Notes under the pieces: generated by a model
Database searches by the model: none
The model's input: the letters and a program-made list of their open reading frames with translations, nothing else
Told to the model about the DNA's origin: nothing
Part shown: one piece after another, positions 49,037-62,300 of the stretch
How positions within the stretch are numbered: the stretch's first letter is position 1
Layout of the letters: every line of letters starts with the position of its first letter
Origin: Nematostella vectensis
Taxonomy: Eukaryota > Cnidaria > Anthozoa > Actiniaria > Edwardsiidae
Assembly: GCF_932526225.1 (NCBI RefSeq)
Contig: NC_064035.1
Coordinates: forward strand, 4,711,501-4,775,500
DNA: 64,000 bases
Direction: 5' to 3'
Position numbers and translations under genes: made by a program

Positions 49037-50774
49037 ATAGGGACCTAATTAGGGACCTTAAGCAACGGCGACGGCAACTTGGACGACGACGGCAAAGAAC
49101 AATAGAATTGGATTGAAAACTAAACCAGTATAACTGATGAAATTAGTATTATTCATTCTCTTTATCTAAAACGAGATCCTCAATAATGTAGCCTTCAAGG
49201 TACAAGATTTTCAGGAAATGCCTTCCTTTGCGAGCTTAGAAGGAGAAAGAACTTCTAGAAACCAGATTTTAAAAGGAAGTTATCAGGGCCGTAGCTTTTA
49301 TGAAGGAGGCAGGGGATTTGGGCAGGTGCTTTCTGGTGAGCCCGGAATTTAAACTGGACAAAAAAGGAAAAGGCCTGCAACAAATACAAGCTGCACCCCG
49401 TAACAATTAGCTACGAACTTATAAAAATACTCTCCTGGCTATAGAGTAAGTGCTGGCAGAGTAGAAGGGAGAGCTTCCAATATCTTAAATACCATGTATC
49501 TGACGAAGAAATGCGTAGACGAAGAAATGCGTAGACATCGCTACCCAACCATTGTTGAGTTACTTTGCTAAGGATCTTTTACTGTCCCCAAAAGAAAAAA
49601 ATAAAGGCAAATAACAAAACATTGAATAACTGAAATCCAATCTATCCTACCAAGATCATTCGCTCTGATTCATTCATTTTGATTCATCCAGTTTCTATAG
49701 AATAAAATAGTGCAAGATACTTTTATTGATTTCTTTACTGACTCCTCACATGCTCGATTCTCGGGAAACGGCAACAGGACGCAAACTAGGATTTCAATGC
49801 TTCGTGCTACGGGGGCACGATAGGCTATTTATTAAGAATAAAAGATTACACTTTAACATGTTTCCCAGTAAAGGTGAGGGCACCTTCTTGTTCACTGGGT
49901 TGCTCATATGTAGCTCGGGCGGGTGGGAAACGTTTAGCTTTCAACGAGACCGTGATCCTCTTAATCAATCCCAGAGGGAGCTCTGGGCTCTGTTGCTTAT
50001 AACTCTTCAAATACGATCATCTCAGTGATAACCAATAACATCAGAAATTTTAGGCCTAAACAACATGCATAAGCACATATGAAATTAGTCAAGAGAAGTA
50101 AAAAACGTATTTTGTGCAAATAGTGTATTTCTAGTTCTCCGTATTACAAATAATCTGCTGCTAATAGTCAATGACGACAACAAAATGCAGACAAATGATA
50201 CCAAACATTGTGCTTAATGAGCGTCAGTGTCTTTAAATAATTTTCTAAGATTTCGGTACGTCATCGCAGGTGCGTCAAGGCAATAAAATACGTGCCGGCC
50301 AATTTCGAGATAACTGCTTGTCTAACGACCATGTTTAGTGTTCAGCCGTGTGTTTATTCCGGTGGAAAAAGGCATTCAGTAGACTTCCTACAAACACTGT
50401 CCTCACCCCCTCCTCCCAAAGATCAAATCTTTTCATGTTTATCTCTATTAAACCGGTTAATTTGCTGAAAAAAGGCGGAGGGAAGTAATGATAATTAATC
50501 ATAAAGGCCTGAAGGGACAGTTTAGCAGGGGCGGGCTAGTGTTGACATGATATAAAGCAAAGGATGTTTTAGTTTCAACAGGATAATCAGTTCAGATGTG
50601 TTACTATAAATAAATACTTATTGCAAATACGTTAGACAGCAACATTTATTTGACTAGACAATTATCCTATAAATGGAGCTTCATAAATGACACGTTTCAC
50701 GAACTCGAAAGTTTGCTCTTTGCAAAGAAGAATCTCTAGACGACGAAGTTTGAACTCTCCAAGAAAATCATACC
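49037..50774. other. intergenic region, no confident gene
   Basis: A 100-codon open frame at 49726-50028 has no motif I recognise and no supporting context. A TATAAATA box lies at 50605, about 170 bp before the small ORF at 50775. Otherwise nothing supported. Confidence 0.5.
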
Positions 50775-51065
50775 ATGCATGCGGGGAGAATAGCACTCAC
50801 AGCAGTATTATGTGCACTTTACATGAACAGCAAAGTAGCTAGCCACAGATGGTTCGACAGCTTGGACAACAACACTGCAATCCTGGCGGCCGCCAAGTCA
50901 GTGATGTCCGCTCCGTCCAGACCACCGTGCTTCAAGGGCAACTGCATACCAAGACGAGTGGCGAGAAAAGAGTACATCAGAGCATACTATCCATCGCTCA
51001 GCTGTATATTTAAACACCAAAACACGGTCTCTGCATCGTCAAAGGCAAGCAAAAGATATAAATAG
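50775..51065 (+). CDS. putative small secreted protein (unrecognised)
   Basis: A 96-aa open frame whose first 23 or so residues look like a signal peptide (basic MHAGR, hydrophobic IALTAVLCALYM, cleavage plausible after SKVAS). The mature part has CFKGNC, a dibasic RR and a basic C-terminus (ASKRYK). I do not recognise the family. A TATAAATA box about 170 bp upstream fits a promoter. It could be a peptide precursor, or the open frame could be chance; no splice partners seen. Confidence 0.35.
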   Translation: MHAGRIALTAVLCALYMNSKVASHRWFDSLDNNTAILAAAKSVMSAPSRPPCFKGNCIPRRVARKEYIRAYYPSLSCIFKHQNTVSASSKASKRYK

Positions 51066-52021
51066 GTATACAGCTTATCAGTTGCTCAACTAAAACACAT
51101 ACGTTTTCTCGCATTTTTATTGATTTTAATTGTTTTACGTCACAGAACAGTCAAGTTAAAGACAACGATTTTAGTTTTTAAAAATTTCAAGAGCGAGAAA
51201 ACAAAATTGAACGAGAACGCTGCATCGGGTCATTAATAGTTTTTGTTCTTTTTAATCCCAGGATAACCAAAGGCAACAGGAAATTACAAAGAGTTCATAA
51301 AATACGAGATGATGACAAATGCAAAACACAGATGAAGGGTTAACAGATAATAAATAGTATCATAGAACTTTTAAATAAAAATTTTGTGAAATATAAGAAT
51401 TAGTAAAAAGAAGAGCAAATACGCGAATTGATGTGATGATCAATCGTGGGTATAAGGGACCATAAAAAAAATGTCCCACCCCCCAAAACAAGGGTAAAAA
51501 TGCAGAGAGAAATGTCACTGTTCCAACTGCAACTCTTTTTATAAAGGCGGTATACACGAAAATAGATTCTGTGGTTTTCTGTGGTTTATGATGACCTCTC
51601 TCGCTCGCCCTCGCTAGCCTGAGTCACTGGTTACTAACATTATATGGAAATTACTTGACAACAATGCAATGCCAAAACAAAAACTTCTACTTCCCCCCAA
51701 TTTTATAAGCCTTGCAGTAGTCTCCACACAAAAAGGGGAAGGGGGGAGGGGCTGATATTGAGAAAGATAGACAATGAAATGACAAGTGTTACAAATACTT
51801 TCAGAATTTAATCTCTTCAATTTCCACATACTTCTCTATTTCGTATGATAAATACGTTAAACAGGTTGAGCTATCTAACTTCGCTTTCATGGCATTCAGA
51901 ATCGCATTTGATACGTCCGGAAAGCCCTGCCAATGACAAAAGCCAGCTTTGCTGTACTACATGTCGCGCGTGAAAGCTGATCGTGAACGCGATGCACTTA
52001 TAACAAGAACAATTACTTGGT
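51066..52021. other. intergenic / PHGDH 3' flank
   Basis: Mostly AT-rich sequence between the small ORF and the PHGDH stop codon. It presumably includes the PHGDH 3' UTR on the minus strand. No other supported feature. Confidence 0.5.
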
Positions 52022-55000
52022 TTAGAATGATATCTGAGGAAAAACCTTTCCGTTCTGTAAAACCAAATTCTCAACGTTAGACTCGGTACAGATGGCGCAC
52101 ACTGACTCGGCCTCAGAAGGCGCGGTGTAAAAACCGTCTATCGCTACACTAGCCTTCTGTAGAGATGGGATAATCTCCATCAGGAGATGGGTTGGCTTGC
52201 AATCTTTAGTGCTGAACAAGGTTAGCTTTCCTGTCAACGGTACAGGCCCACTGAAGTCCACAGCACCATATTTCAAAAGCACAGGGATACCTTCTCCAAT
52301 AATGGACCCTCTAACGGAGACGTTACCTTGGTTGCCGATCACGTGAACAGACACAGCCAATGGAAACCTTGCTACAGCTTCGTCCACATGATTGGAAGAC
52401 ACCTGAATCAGAAAACAATCCTTCTAAGGGCGCGTTTTTTCCTATCATTCTGAAATGGGATTGGTTGGTAGAGAATGTTCAGAATGGCATTCGAGTCATT
52501 CTGCTACAGGTAGCAGAATTGGTGGAATGGCCTCCATCCATTCCGGAATGGGAACGCGCGATAAACGAACGTGCGCTTTTTCTATTCTAATCATTCTCAT
52601 TCCGGAATCACGAGTAAAAATACGCGCCCTAAGGATTATTGAAAAAAGGCGCATTCCTCATTGGATTGAAAGTTTCCTAATATATAGTCCATGGGTGGGT
52701 CCCAGGCGCATACAAAAAGGGGTGCCCAGCCCCTTGGCGGCCGGAAAGTGGGTCATATCTAATAAAGGAATCTTCAAATACTATGCTTTTTCTATATTAT
52801 TCCTATGACTGCGAACCCTACCCCCCCTCCTCCTCAGCCAATCCTGTGTACGCGCCTAAGTCCGGCCACAACGGCATTTTTTAACATCTCTTAGCCGGCC
52901 TTATCCAGGCATAGATTAGGTCGTGTGAGGTGTGAACACTTTGGCAATAATCGTTTCAACTGAAGCGTCTATAATGCATCGCATTCTTGTAAATTTGTAT
53001 AGGTAATCATTCTGTTTCGAGTTGAATTTGGAAAGAATTTGCACGAGATAGTTTTTCAAAAGCGGATTGCACGAGCCCCCTTCGACGAGTTTTCTATTAT
53101 AATATGGCAAAATTTTATAGAACAAACAGACACATTATTTGTGTCTCAAAAATGGTCGTGGTTTTGAGGAAAACGGTTGAAATATACCAGACAGAGTCCA
53201 TTTCAGAGTGCATTTCATGTCTAACTCTAATTACTTGTAAGCCAATCAGCGTCCAGTCCAGCATCCAGTCCAGCATCAGCACAGAAGGAGATCATAACCT
53301 GAATGTCTGGAGTGTGACAGTGTTGATAGGAGACCATTACCTGAATGCCAGCTTGTTTGACAAGTGTGACAGCATTGATGAGATTTGTCCCTGGCTGGTC
53401 CAGTAGTCCTACAGATACTGATGCAGTCAGAAATCCCTTGCTCTTCTGGAGTGCACCGTGAGTAGTCACGATTGCCTTAGTAACAGTACCACCAGCTAGT
53501 GTTCGTGCAACCTTTCCCAGTCTCTCTCCTAGAGTCACCAGTGGCTTGGAGTTCAGTGCTTCAGAGAGGTTGAAGGGGACATTAACCTATAAACAGCGAT
53601 GTAAAAAATCAAACCCACAATTGTATTGATACAAATGATGTGATGACACTTCCAGGTCTTATCAACTTTACCAGCCCAATTAGAGGTTTCCCATTCATCC
53701 CATCAACAAACTGGTCTGCAATCTCTTGTGCCACTCGTCTTTGGGCCTCTTCAGTACTGGCACCAAGATGTGGGCATGCAATGACTTTTGGGTGCTTTAC
53801 AAGATCTGCACTTGAACCTAGAGAAGTAGATGGTACAAGTCAAGAGGTCATTTTTTTGCTTTAACTCACACTCAAAGCTTTTGGATTTATATCTTTTTCT
53901 TTAAAGGGGACCAGGCTCCAAGTCCTCTCTATACTCAGGTACTATAACTCTAACTTTAACTGGCTACATAACTTACTGTATGGGGTTGGTAAATAAGATA
54001 AAACAATCTGCATTCCTTTCACACCAGGTCATATAATGCACATTTTGCTTTTGTTAATTTACCTGTAGGAGGTTCTGTTACAAACACATCTAGACCAGCA
54101 CCGCCTACATGCCCAGACTCTAACCCTCTCAAAAGTGCTTCCTCATCTATGATGCCACCACGTGCAACATTCAGAATATAGACCCCTTTCTTGCACATGC
54201 CAATGGTTTTGTCATTCAGCATACCTTAAATACCAAGATCAAATTGGCATGTTAACGCTATTATAAGAATATTAATAATCAGATGGTATTCGTAGTTTAC
54301 AATCTTATTTTTTACTCTTGTTATTTGTGATCTCCCGCCATAATTCAGCTGGCAGTCGGCCCAGAAAAAAAAAATTTAGGTTAAAGGCCATACAGAGCAG
54401 CTACCTAACACAAACTAAAACCACAAATATTATCTATCTGATTAGTGGAATACATCATAAGGAAAAAAAACGTACCTTTAGTAGGTGGAATAAGAGGAAC
54501 ATGTACTGTGATGTAATCAGCCAATGGCCATATCTTTTCTGTTTCCATCCACTCAATGTTAGATTCTGCAGCATCCTGGGGTGATACTAGGGGGTCATAC
54601 CCAATGGTCTACAGTATAACAGAGGTCAATATAGATTCAGTTGCTAAATTTGAAGACTTTCTACAAAAGTGTTTATAATAAAAATCTAAGATGAATCTAA
54701 GAAGCTAAGATGTATATATGATTGCTTATTATAATTGCTCCAATACTGAAGTTGTACAAAAGGAATGTATTTGTTGAAAAATTACTGTTACATTTAATCA
54801 GCTCTCAATAATTCTTGAATAAAATGGAATTTTTAAACTAACACTGTATTTGTTAAAGCTCATTGACAAATTTAAGGTACACTAACAAAGAATGTTACCT
54901 TAACTCCATAGGACTGCATGCGCAAAGCCACCTCACGGCCAATCCTTCCAAGACCAATAATAGCTAGAGTCTTTCCAAATAGCTCATTGCCCATAAACTA

Positions 55001-57295
55001 CAAAAAAATTTTTTTAATGAGAGATTTCACACCTGGAGTTACATAGTGCCTTAAGTGTGTTCATAGAGAAAGGAGAAGAATGAATAGTAAAAAATGAAAA
55101 GCTAGAAAGCGAAATTCCCTCTAATTTTGCTTAAATGTGCATTGTTTGCGATTTGAAAAACATGGTCAAGTAGTTTTGTTGTGTAATCTGAGCTACTACC
55201 CTGTGGTTCATGAACTGTCCCCAATGAACTAGCCAAAACATGCCCAACTAAGAAAAATAATGGGGCATGCAGATGGGGGAGGGGGTTCTCAGGACCAGTA
55301 ACTGGCTCTCTTTAGTACCAAAGTGTAAATTGCTTGATTCAAGGGTTGATAACATTTAAACATTTTTTACTGTTATATAATAATTTCAACCAACAAACAA
55401 AAATGGAAATGCCACTATTTGCATTGTCTTGCCACAAGATTACTGTATGACTTACCTGCTTACGCTCCCATTTTCCCTCCTTCGTTGAGGCTGATGCTTG
55501 TGGTATGTGCCTTAAAAAAGAGTGGATTGCAGGAACATAAACAAGACTACTAGAGTTTATTGGTCAAGCTGGTATAGGGTGCAACATTATGAAAAGTAGA
55601 AAAAACACAGCTAAAATGCTGTGTCATTTTACGTCAAATTCTTTAGTATTACTGTTATTTGTGTGGCTGTCTGACTCCCCCTCCTGCTTGTGTTTTGATT
55701 TGTTAAAATTCTTTCATTTCCATGTCACTTTCAGTACACAATTTATAGCTTCTCTAAGTCTGCACTGTCTACCATTGCTTAGAAATAATCTTCTGCCTGA
55801 ATTCCATATTACAATGTTGTAAGTGTTAGCCTGGAACCCGTGCTTAGTGTGCAGAACCCATCCCCTGACAAAAAAGCACAAGGAACCTTTGTTTTAGTCT
55901 AGTCACTACCCTCAAAAGTCAGGCCCAAGGTCCACTTTGGGTTCTCAATAGACGTGCTATTTGTAGACAAAACTATAAAGCATAAGCTAGATCACTCAGG
56001 TATGTAGTCAAATTTGACAATAAATGTCCCATGGATTTACAGCAAGTGGTCAGATTTTTATCAGAGAACTCACTCCCCTTCCGGAAAAATTAAGTCCACT
56101 TTTTCCCGATTTCACCCCCCCCCCCCCCCCCCCCAAGAAAAATCCTGGGTATGGGCCTGAAAGTGGAAATTTTTGTCTGGCGTTTCCATGTGGACCAGTG
56201 AAATACAAACCGTGCCAAGGAACTGATAAGTGCGCATGTGTGCTCAGCAGCACTGAGTGTGTTCCCGCCAGGGGTACTACAACAACAAAATCATACAATA
56301 CAAACAATTAGTTTTCCTTGTTTACTAAAGCCTGAGAGGGTTCTTCAGTGTGTGGGGGGGGGAGGGGGGGTGAGAGGGTTCTTCTGTGGGGGGGAGGGTG
56401 CTAACAGGGAGAAAGCATAGATTTTCCTTGTGTAAAATAAAACCAAATAAGCTTTAGTATTTTTTGGTAGATAATCCTTTCTTGAGATATTGCAAATTGT
56501 AGGACTCTTGACTTGTCTGAAATTGCCAATTTTGGGCGAAATTGCTACTTTTTTCATTATCTAAGGCAACTTTGCTCAATCATATCTCAAGAACGGATCA
56601 TTCTACCAAAAAATACTCAAGCTTATTTTGTTTTATATTATGCAAGGAACCTCTAGGCAAAATATAAACAAAATGTAAGCTAACACAACCTTACATTTTT
56701 AATTTTCCTATTTTTTGCTCCTGTCATCCGGGATAGGGTGTCTTCATGGTCATTTGTTGACAGACAAATAGAGAGACAGTCATTTGTAGACAGACAGTCA
56801 TTTGTTGAAAGACAGACAGACAGATGGACAGAGATTGTGTGCACACAATCACACAAATTTCCCTGAGTAAGCCAAAATATTGATGCAACGAAAAAAATCG
56901 GTTTATTGTCCAACTTACTTCATTACAAGTACTCCATGTAAAGAAGCTGCCACGGTGTCGATATTATCGACTCCAGTGCCCGCCCTGCCGATGATTTTCA
57001 AGTTCTTTCCAGCTTTGATCACGTCTTCTGATACTTTGGTGGCGGATCTTACAATAAGGCCATCGTATTTCTGACAAAAAATATATTCACATGACATATT
57101 ATTAAAACTATTGCGATATTCTTTTAACTGATGCAAGCTTCGAAATTTTAAATTTACCGGGATTTCGGAGACAAGTTCTTCTTTCGAAAGTTTTGTATTG
57201 ACATCAACTGTCACTCCATTTCTTTCCAAGATAGTTTTGCAGCAACTATCAACGCTGTCGCTTATTAAAACCCGCTTAAGTTCGAGGGAAACCAT
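52022..57295 (-). CDS. PHGDH: D-3-phosphoglycerate dehydrogenase
   Basis: First step of serine synthesis: oxidises 3-phosphoglycerate to 3-phosphohydroxypyruvate with NAD+, cytosolic. Exons: 57295-57158, 57070-56919, 56276-56211, 55510-55456, 54997-54899, 54608-54476, 54224-54063, 53817-53672, 53586-53341, 52402-52022; 1578 nt, 525 aa, all phases close; human is about 533. Landmarks: [13 protein letters not shown] start, [38 protein letters not shown]-binding GLGRIG (152-157) with Asp175, catalytic Arg236 in NVARGG, Glu265 in TEPP, and His285 in CPHLGAST. The C-terminal regulatory half is present, so this is the long animal-type enzyme. Exon 9 has a possible second in-frame donor. Head-to-head with the gene at 57808. 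Confidence 0.95.
52427..52630. mobile_element. short terminal-inverted-repeat MITE in the last PHGDH intron
   Basis: The left end AGGGCGCGTTTTTTCC and the right end AAAAATACGCGCCCT are inverted repeats. The interior is rich in ATTCTG/GGAATG words and also self-complementary. About 204 bp; target duplication not clear. Confidence 0.65.
56115..56134. repeat. C homopolymer
   Basis: A run of about 18 C in a PHGDH intron. Similar G runs occur at about 430-443 and 583-606. Lengths are likely to be unreliable in assembly. Confidence 0.8.
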
Positions 57296-57807
57296 GATTT
57301 TTTTTATAAAACACACGTGTAGTTTTGCAAGCTTCTGGGTAAACTCTCCTTCTGTGTTGGGGCGCTTATTATGCAGGATATGGTAACTGGTAAGTCTTGA
57401 TTGGTTGCACGTGTTCACACACTCTTTGATCTACTACTGACATCTGGACCTTGGACTCTTTCAACTGCTCTATTCATGGCCGTAGCCAAGGGGTAGAGAC
57501 CCCCCATATTTTAGAAAAAAACAAAGGATGGCTTACTAGTAGGTGCGTGCCCCTCCCCCCCACCCATATCTTATTTCCTGTATCGTGCCCCCTAAATATT
57601 TCGCGGCCAGCTATAGCTATGCTATTAGATAAATATATGAAGCTTACAGAATGAAACTTACAGTTTTTCAATAATTTTTACGTTTTTTTCTTACAAAATT
57701 TATTCAAAACTGATATTACAATCATTCAATATTTGTACCACAGGGAGCCCATGAAAGAAATTATGTGAAATACTAGATCCAGTCTTGCGCGGTCAGGTTT
57801 GTGCAAG
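57296..57807. promoter_or_regulatory. divergent promoter region, PHGDH / 57808 gene
   Basis: 512 bp separate the PHGDH start (minus) from the start of the lysine-rich gene (plus). It contains a fragment resembling a dispersed repeat (around 57470-57600, GGCCGTAGCCAAGGGG onward). No TATA box is clear. Confidence 0.5.
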
Positions 57808-58218
57808 ATGGCGTCCAAAACTAACAACAGAAAACGCCAATATCAAACTAATGATGATTATTTTTGTATCAGAGCAAAGGGACAAGTTTTAAAAGTACCA
57901 AAAGGAGAAAGTGACGAATTCGAAGCTGGTAGCCAAGGTTTGTAAAATAGTTAAATATGTGATTTTTTTATATTTGAAGATACGTTCTAAAGTGCACACA
58001 CGTGTTTTTTTTTCCGTGGTGAAGAGAACATTTTCTAAAACAACTGATACTGTGTGTTGATCTCATGTATTTACCTCTCAGGAAATTCGTCAAGAGTACC
58101 CCAAAAAAGAAATAAGAAGAAAATATGTCGAAAAGACAAAAGAAAACAAGAGAGAGTTCATAAAAAGGCGAAGAAGAAGGAGTTCTTTTCCAAGAAACTT
58201 GCTGTAAAACACGATGAG
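57808..58218 (+). CDS. 5' part of a lysine/arginine-rich protein gene (unrecognised, continues past the array)
   Basis: Two exons, 57808-57937 and 58082-58218, join in phase to give 89 codons starting MASKTNNRKRQYQTNDDYF. The second exon is strongly basic (KRNKKKICRKDKRKQERVHK), suggesting a nucleolar or nuclear protein. A donor (GAG|GTACTG) ends exon 2, and downstream exons must lie beyond the 1.5-kb tandem array and the window edge. The N-terminus of a ribosome-biogenesis factor is one possibility; I cannot name it. Confidence 0.6.
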
Positions 58219-58336
58219 GTACTGAACGATTGCTGTAGGATTTGTAGAATTTATTCGGCAACTTACCGTACCGATTGTTTCTATCCAGAAAATACTAGAA
58301 ATGAGAGGCTTTTATAGTTTTTGCAGTTTTACAGTA

Positions 58337-59345
58337 TTAACCCATTGACTCCTGGCTTTTTTGGAGCTGAATTTACAAAAAACAGACTGAAAACAGATAC
58401 CTCCCCCCCTATTCTGAGTTTTATACAGCCCGTCAAAGTCAAACACAGCTGCACCTAGTCAGCGGTATCCAAGCTTTCCAACAGTGCTTTGCGGTCCCCA
58501 CTTTTAATCCCTCGTCGATGTGCTGAAGCCAGCACAAGTTGATGGTTGCTTGTATTTTTCATCAAAAATACAGCTATGAGCATATTAGGAGAGTGTCTCA
58601 GGACATCATGAAGTCTTTTGGGGCATAATTGAGTGCCTTGCTTATGGATATTTGCAAGCAAAGGTGGATTCATGATGATTTTTTCTTGTTTGGCTTTGCC
58701 CGGATGAGAAAATAATTTTCTAATGAATCACCACAGCTCTCCTAAATGGTGTCTTTTCTGAAACCAAATTGATTGCAAAATTGTTTACACTGCTATTCTG
58801 GGTCTGTATGACCTGGAATTGATTCGTTTGGCTTCGGGGTGAAAAGACTTATAAAAAAACCATCTGACTTTGGGGAGAGGAGTGTTGACTGGCCCTCCCC
58901 TCGTGAATTTTCCCCTGTATCTCCCAGAATGCTTTGCAATACGTAAACATATTTTCGTGGTTGTACAATCCTTCAAGGAATGGGCATTGTGTTTTGAGGC
59001 CAAGGAAATGTACCTGGAGGATCAGAATAAAGGTATCTATTTGTGTCTTGAGCTGTGTTTGCTGATCTCTCTCCCTTGTGTGGTATTTTGAGCGTTTTAT
59101 TGAGAGGGGTGATTCTGCTTTTCTCTCCTTGTTCGATTTGAGATTTGTCAAAGAACCTGTGCTATTATTTGGCTTAAGAGTAGATGCCAACACCTTGGTT
59201 GGATGCATATCTGCAAGACCATTTATCCCTTAGACTGATGCCTGAGTATCTTCATCTTGTCGTGTTTATTTTGAATTTATGAATTTTTTGGGTTGTGGGT
59301 ACTTCCCAAAGCCGGTACAGGCCGGTTCAGGGGTCAATGTGTTTA
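58337..59345. mobile_element. piggyBac-like nonautonomous element, array copy 1
   Basis: Same element as 18122-19126 in opposite orientation: begins TTAACCCATTGACTCCTGG and ends GGGGTCAATGTG followed by TTTA (a decayed TTAA). Copies recur at 59861-60868, 61384-62391 and 62907-63914. A 140-codon minus-strand open frame (for example 60731-60309) is kept in each later copy, but unit 1 breaks it with the extra A. It resembles no known transposase. Confidence 0.72.
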
Positions 59346-62300
59346 CCAACACACCCTAAAAATCATGCTTGCCTCACTGCCTGAGAACAATGCATTTTTT
59401 GCAAGCTTAGGTGCATACAACAGTGTAGGCAAATTCTGCTTGATATACAAACAAGCCTCCTTTAAGTTATGGCTGATATTCTAACAGATAATTCTTATGT
59501 TAAAACCATTAGGGAAACCACAGGGAGCCCAAATTCTATAAAAATATTTGCCTTTATAAATTCAAAGCAGCAGTGTCAACCCACTTTTGGTACTTTTCCT
59601 GTATATTCACCGTCAAAGTAATCTTATCACAAAACCTTGCCTGAATCTGATGTTTTCTTGGGCATTTTTTTTCTAAAACAGCTATGCATATCATCCCTAT
59701 CAATGAGTCCAGTCATGTCCAAGTAAAAAAAATTCTATTTTCTAGGTTAAAGATATTCACTTGCTAGAAATGGCATATATGTGATCCAATCCACTGGTGT
59801 ATGTCACAGCACAAGTCTAAAAAGGTCTAGTTATTTTGATTAAAATCTAGGGGTGGTTGATTAACCCATTGACTCCTGGCTTTTTTGGAGCTGAATTTAC
59901 AAAAAACAGACTGAAAACAGATAACTCCCCCCCTATTCTGAGTTTTATACAGCCCGTCAAAGTCAAACACAGCTGCACCTAGTCAGCGGTATCCAAGTTT
60001 TCCAACAGTGCTTTGCGGTCCCCACTTTTAATCCCTCGTCGATGTGCTGAAGCCAGCACAAGTTGATGGTTGCTTGTATTTTTCATCAAAAATACAGCTA
60101 TGAGCATATTAGGAGAGTGTCTCAGGACATCATGAAGTCTTTTGGGGCATAATTGAGTGCCTTGCTTATGGATATTTGCAAGCAAAGGTGGATTCATGAT
60201 GATTTTTTCTTGTTTGGCTTTGCCCGGATGAGAAAATAATTTTCTAATGAATCACCACAGCTCTCCTAAATGGTGTCTTTTCTGAAACCAAATTGATTGC
60301 AAAATTGTTTACACTGCTATTCTGGGTCTGTATGACCTGGAATTGATTCGTTTGGCTTCGGGGTGAAAAGACTTATAAAAAACCATCTGACTTTGGGGAG
60401 AGGAGTGTTGACTGGCCCTCCCCTCGTGAATTTTCCCCTGTATCTCCCAGAATGCTTTGCAATACGTAAACATATTTTCGTGGTTGTACAATCCTTCAAG
60501 GAATGGGCATTGTGTTTTGAGGCCAAGGAAATGTACCTGGAGGATCAGAATAAAGGTATCTATTTGTGTCTTGAGCTGTGTTTGCTGATCTCTCTCCCTT
60601 GTGTGGTATTTTGAGCGTTTTATTGAGAGGGGTGATTCTGCTTTTCTCTCCTTGTTCGATTTGAGATTTGTCAAAGAACCTGTGCTATTATTTGGCTTAA
60701 GAGTAGATGCCAACACCTTGGTTGGATGCATATCTGCAAGACCATTTATCCCTTAGACTGATGCCTGAGTATCTTCATCTTGTCGTGTTTATTTTGAATT
60801 TATGAATTTTTTGGGTTGTGGGTACTTCCCAAAGCCGGTACAGGCCGGTTCAGGGGTCAATGTGTTTACCAACACACCCTAAAAATCATGCTTGCCTCAC
60901 TGCCTGAGAACAATGCATTTTTTGCAAGCTTAGGTGCATACAACAGTGTAGGCAAATTCTGCTTGATATACAAACAAGCCTCCTTTAAGTTATGGCTGAT
61001 ATTCTAACAGATAATTCTTATGTTAAAACCATTAGGGAAACCACAGGGAGCCCAAATTCTATAAAAATATTTGCCTTTATAAATTCAAAGCAGCAGTGTC
61101 AACCCACTTTTGGTACTTTTCCTGTATATTCACCGTCAAAGTAATCTTATCACAAAACCTTGCCTGAATCTGATGTTTTCTTGGGCATTTTTTTTCTAAA
61201 ACAGCTATGCATATCATCCCTATCAATGAGTCCAGTCATGTCCAAGTAAAAAAAATTCTATTTTCTAGGTTAAAGATATTCACTTGCTAGAAATGGCATA
61301 TATGTGATCCAATCCACTGGTGTATGTCACAGCACAAGTCTAAAAAGGTCTAGTTATTTTGATTAAAATCTAGGGGTGGTTGATTAACCCATTGACTCCT
61401 GGCTTTTTTGGAGCTGAATTTACAAAAAACAGACTGAAAACAGATAACTCCCCCCCTATTCTGAGTTTTATACAGCCCGTCAAAGTCAAACACAGCTGCA
61501 CCTAGTCAGCGGTATCCAAGTTTTCCAACAGTGCTTTGCGGTCCCCACTTTTAATCCCTCGTCGATGTGCTGAAGCCAGCACAAGTTGATGGTTGCTTGT
61601 ATTTTTCATCAAAAATACAGCTATGAGCATATTAGGAGAGTGTCTCAGGACATCATGAAGTCTTTTGGGGCATAATTGAGTGCCTTGCTTATGGATATTT
61701 GCAAGCAAAGGTGGATTCATGATGATTTTTTCTTGTTTGGCTTTGCCCGGATGAGAAAATAATTTTCTAATGAATCACCACAGCTCTCCTAAATGGTGTC
61801 TTTTCTGAAACCAAATTGATTGCAAAATTGTTTACACTGCTATTCTGGGTCTGTATGACCTGGAATTGATTCGTTTGGCTTCGGGGTGAAAAGACTTATA
61901 AAAAACCATCTGACTTTGGGGAGAGGAGTGTTGACTGGCCCTCCCCTCGTGAATTTTCCCCTGTATCTCCCAGAATGCTTTGCAATACGTAAACATATTT
62001 TCGTGGTTGTACAATCCTTCAAGGAATGGGCATTGTGTTTTGAGGCCAAGGAAATGTACCTGGAGGATCAGAATAAAGGTATCTATTTGTGTCTTGAGCT
62101 GTGTTTGCTGATCTCTCTCCCTTGTGTGGTATTTTGAGCGTTTTATTGAGAGGGGTGATTCTGCTTTTCTCTCCTTGTTCGATTTGAGATTTGTCAAAGA
62201 ACCTGTGCTATTATTTGGCTTAAGAGTAGATGCCAACACCTTGGTTGGATGCATATCTGCAAGACCATTTATCCCTTAGACTGATGCCTGAGTATCTTCA

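Noticed and set aside
49726..50028. 100-aa open frame between the receptor and PHGDH
   Set aside because: No motif, signal, splice context or conservation cue; length is compatible with chance.
58849..59208. Open frames in the 1.5-kb array as host genes
   Set aside because: They recur in every unit and in the 18122 element, so they belong to a repeat; no known domain.
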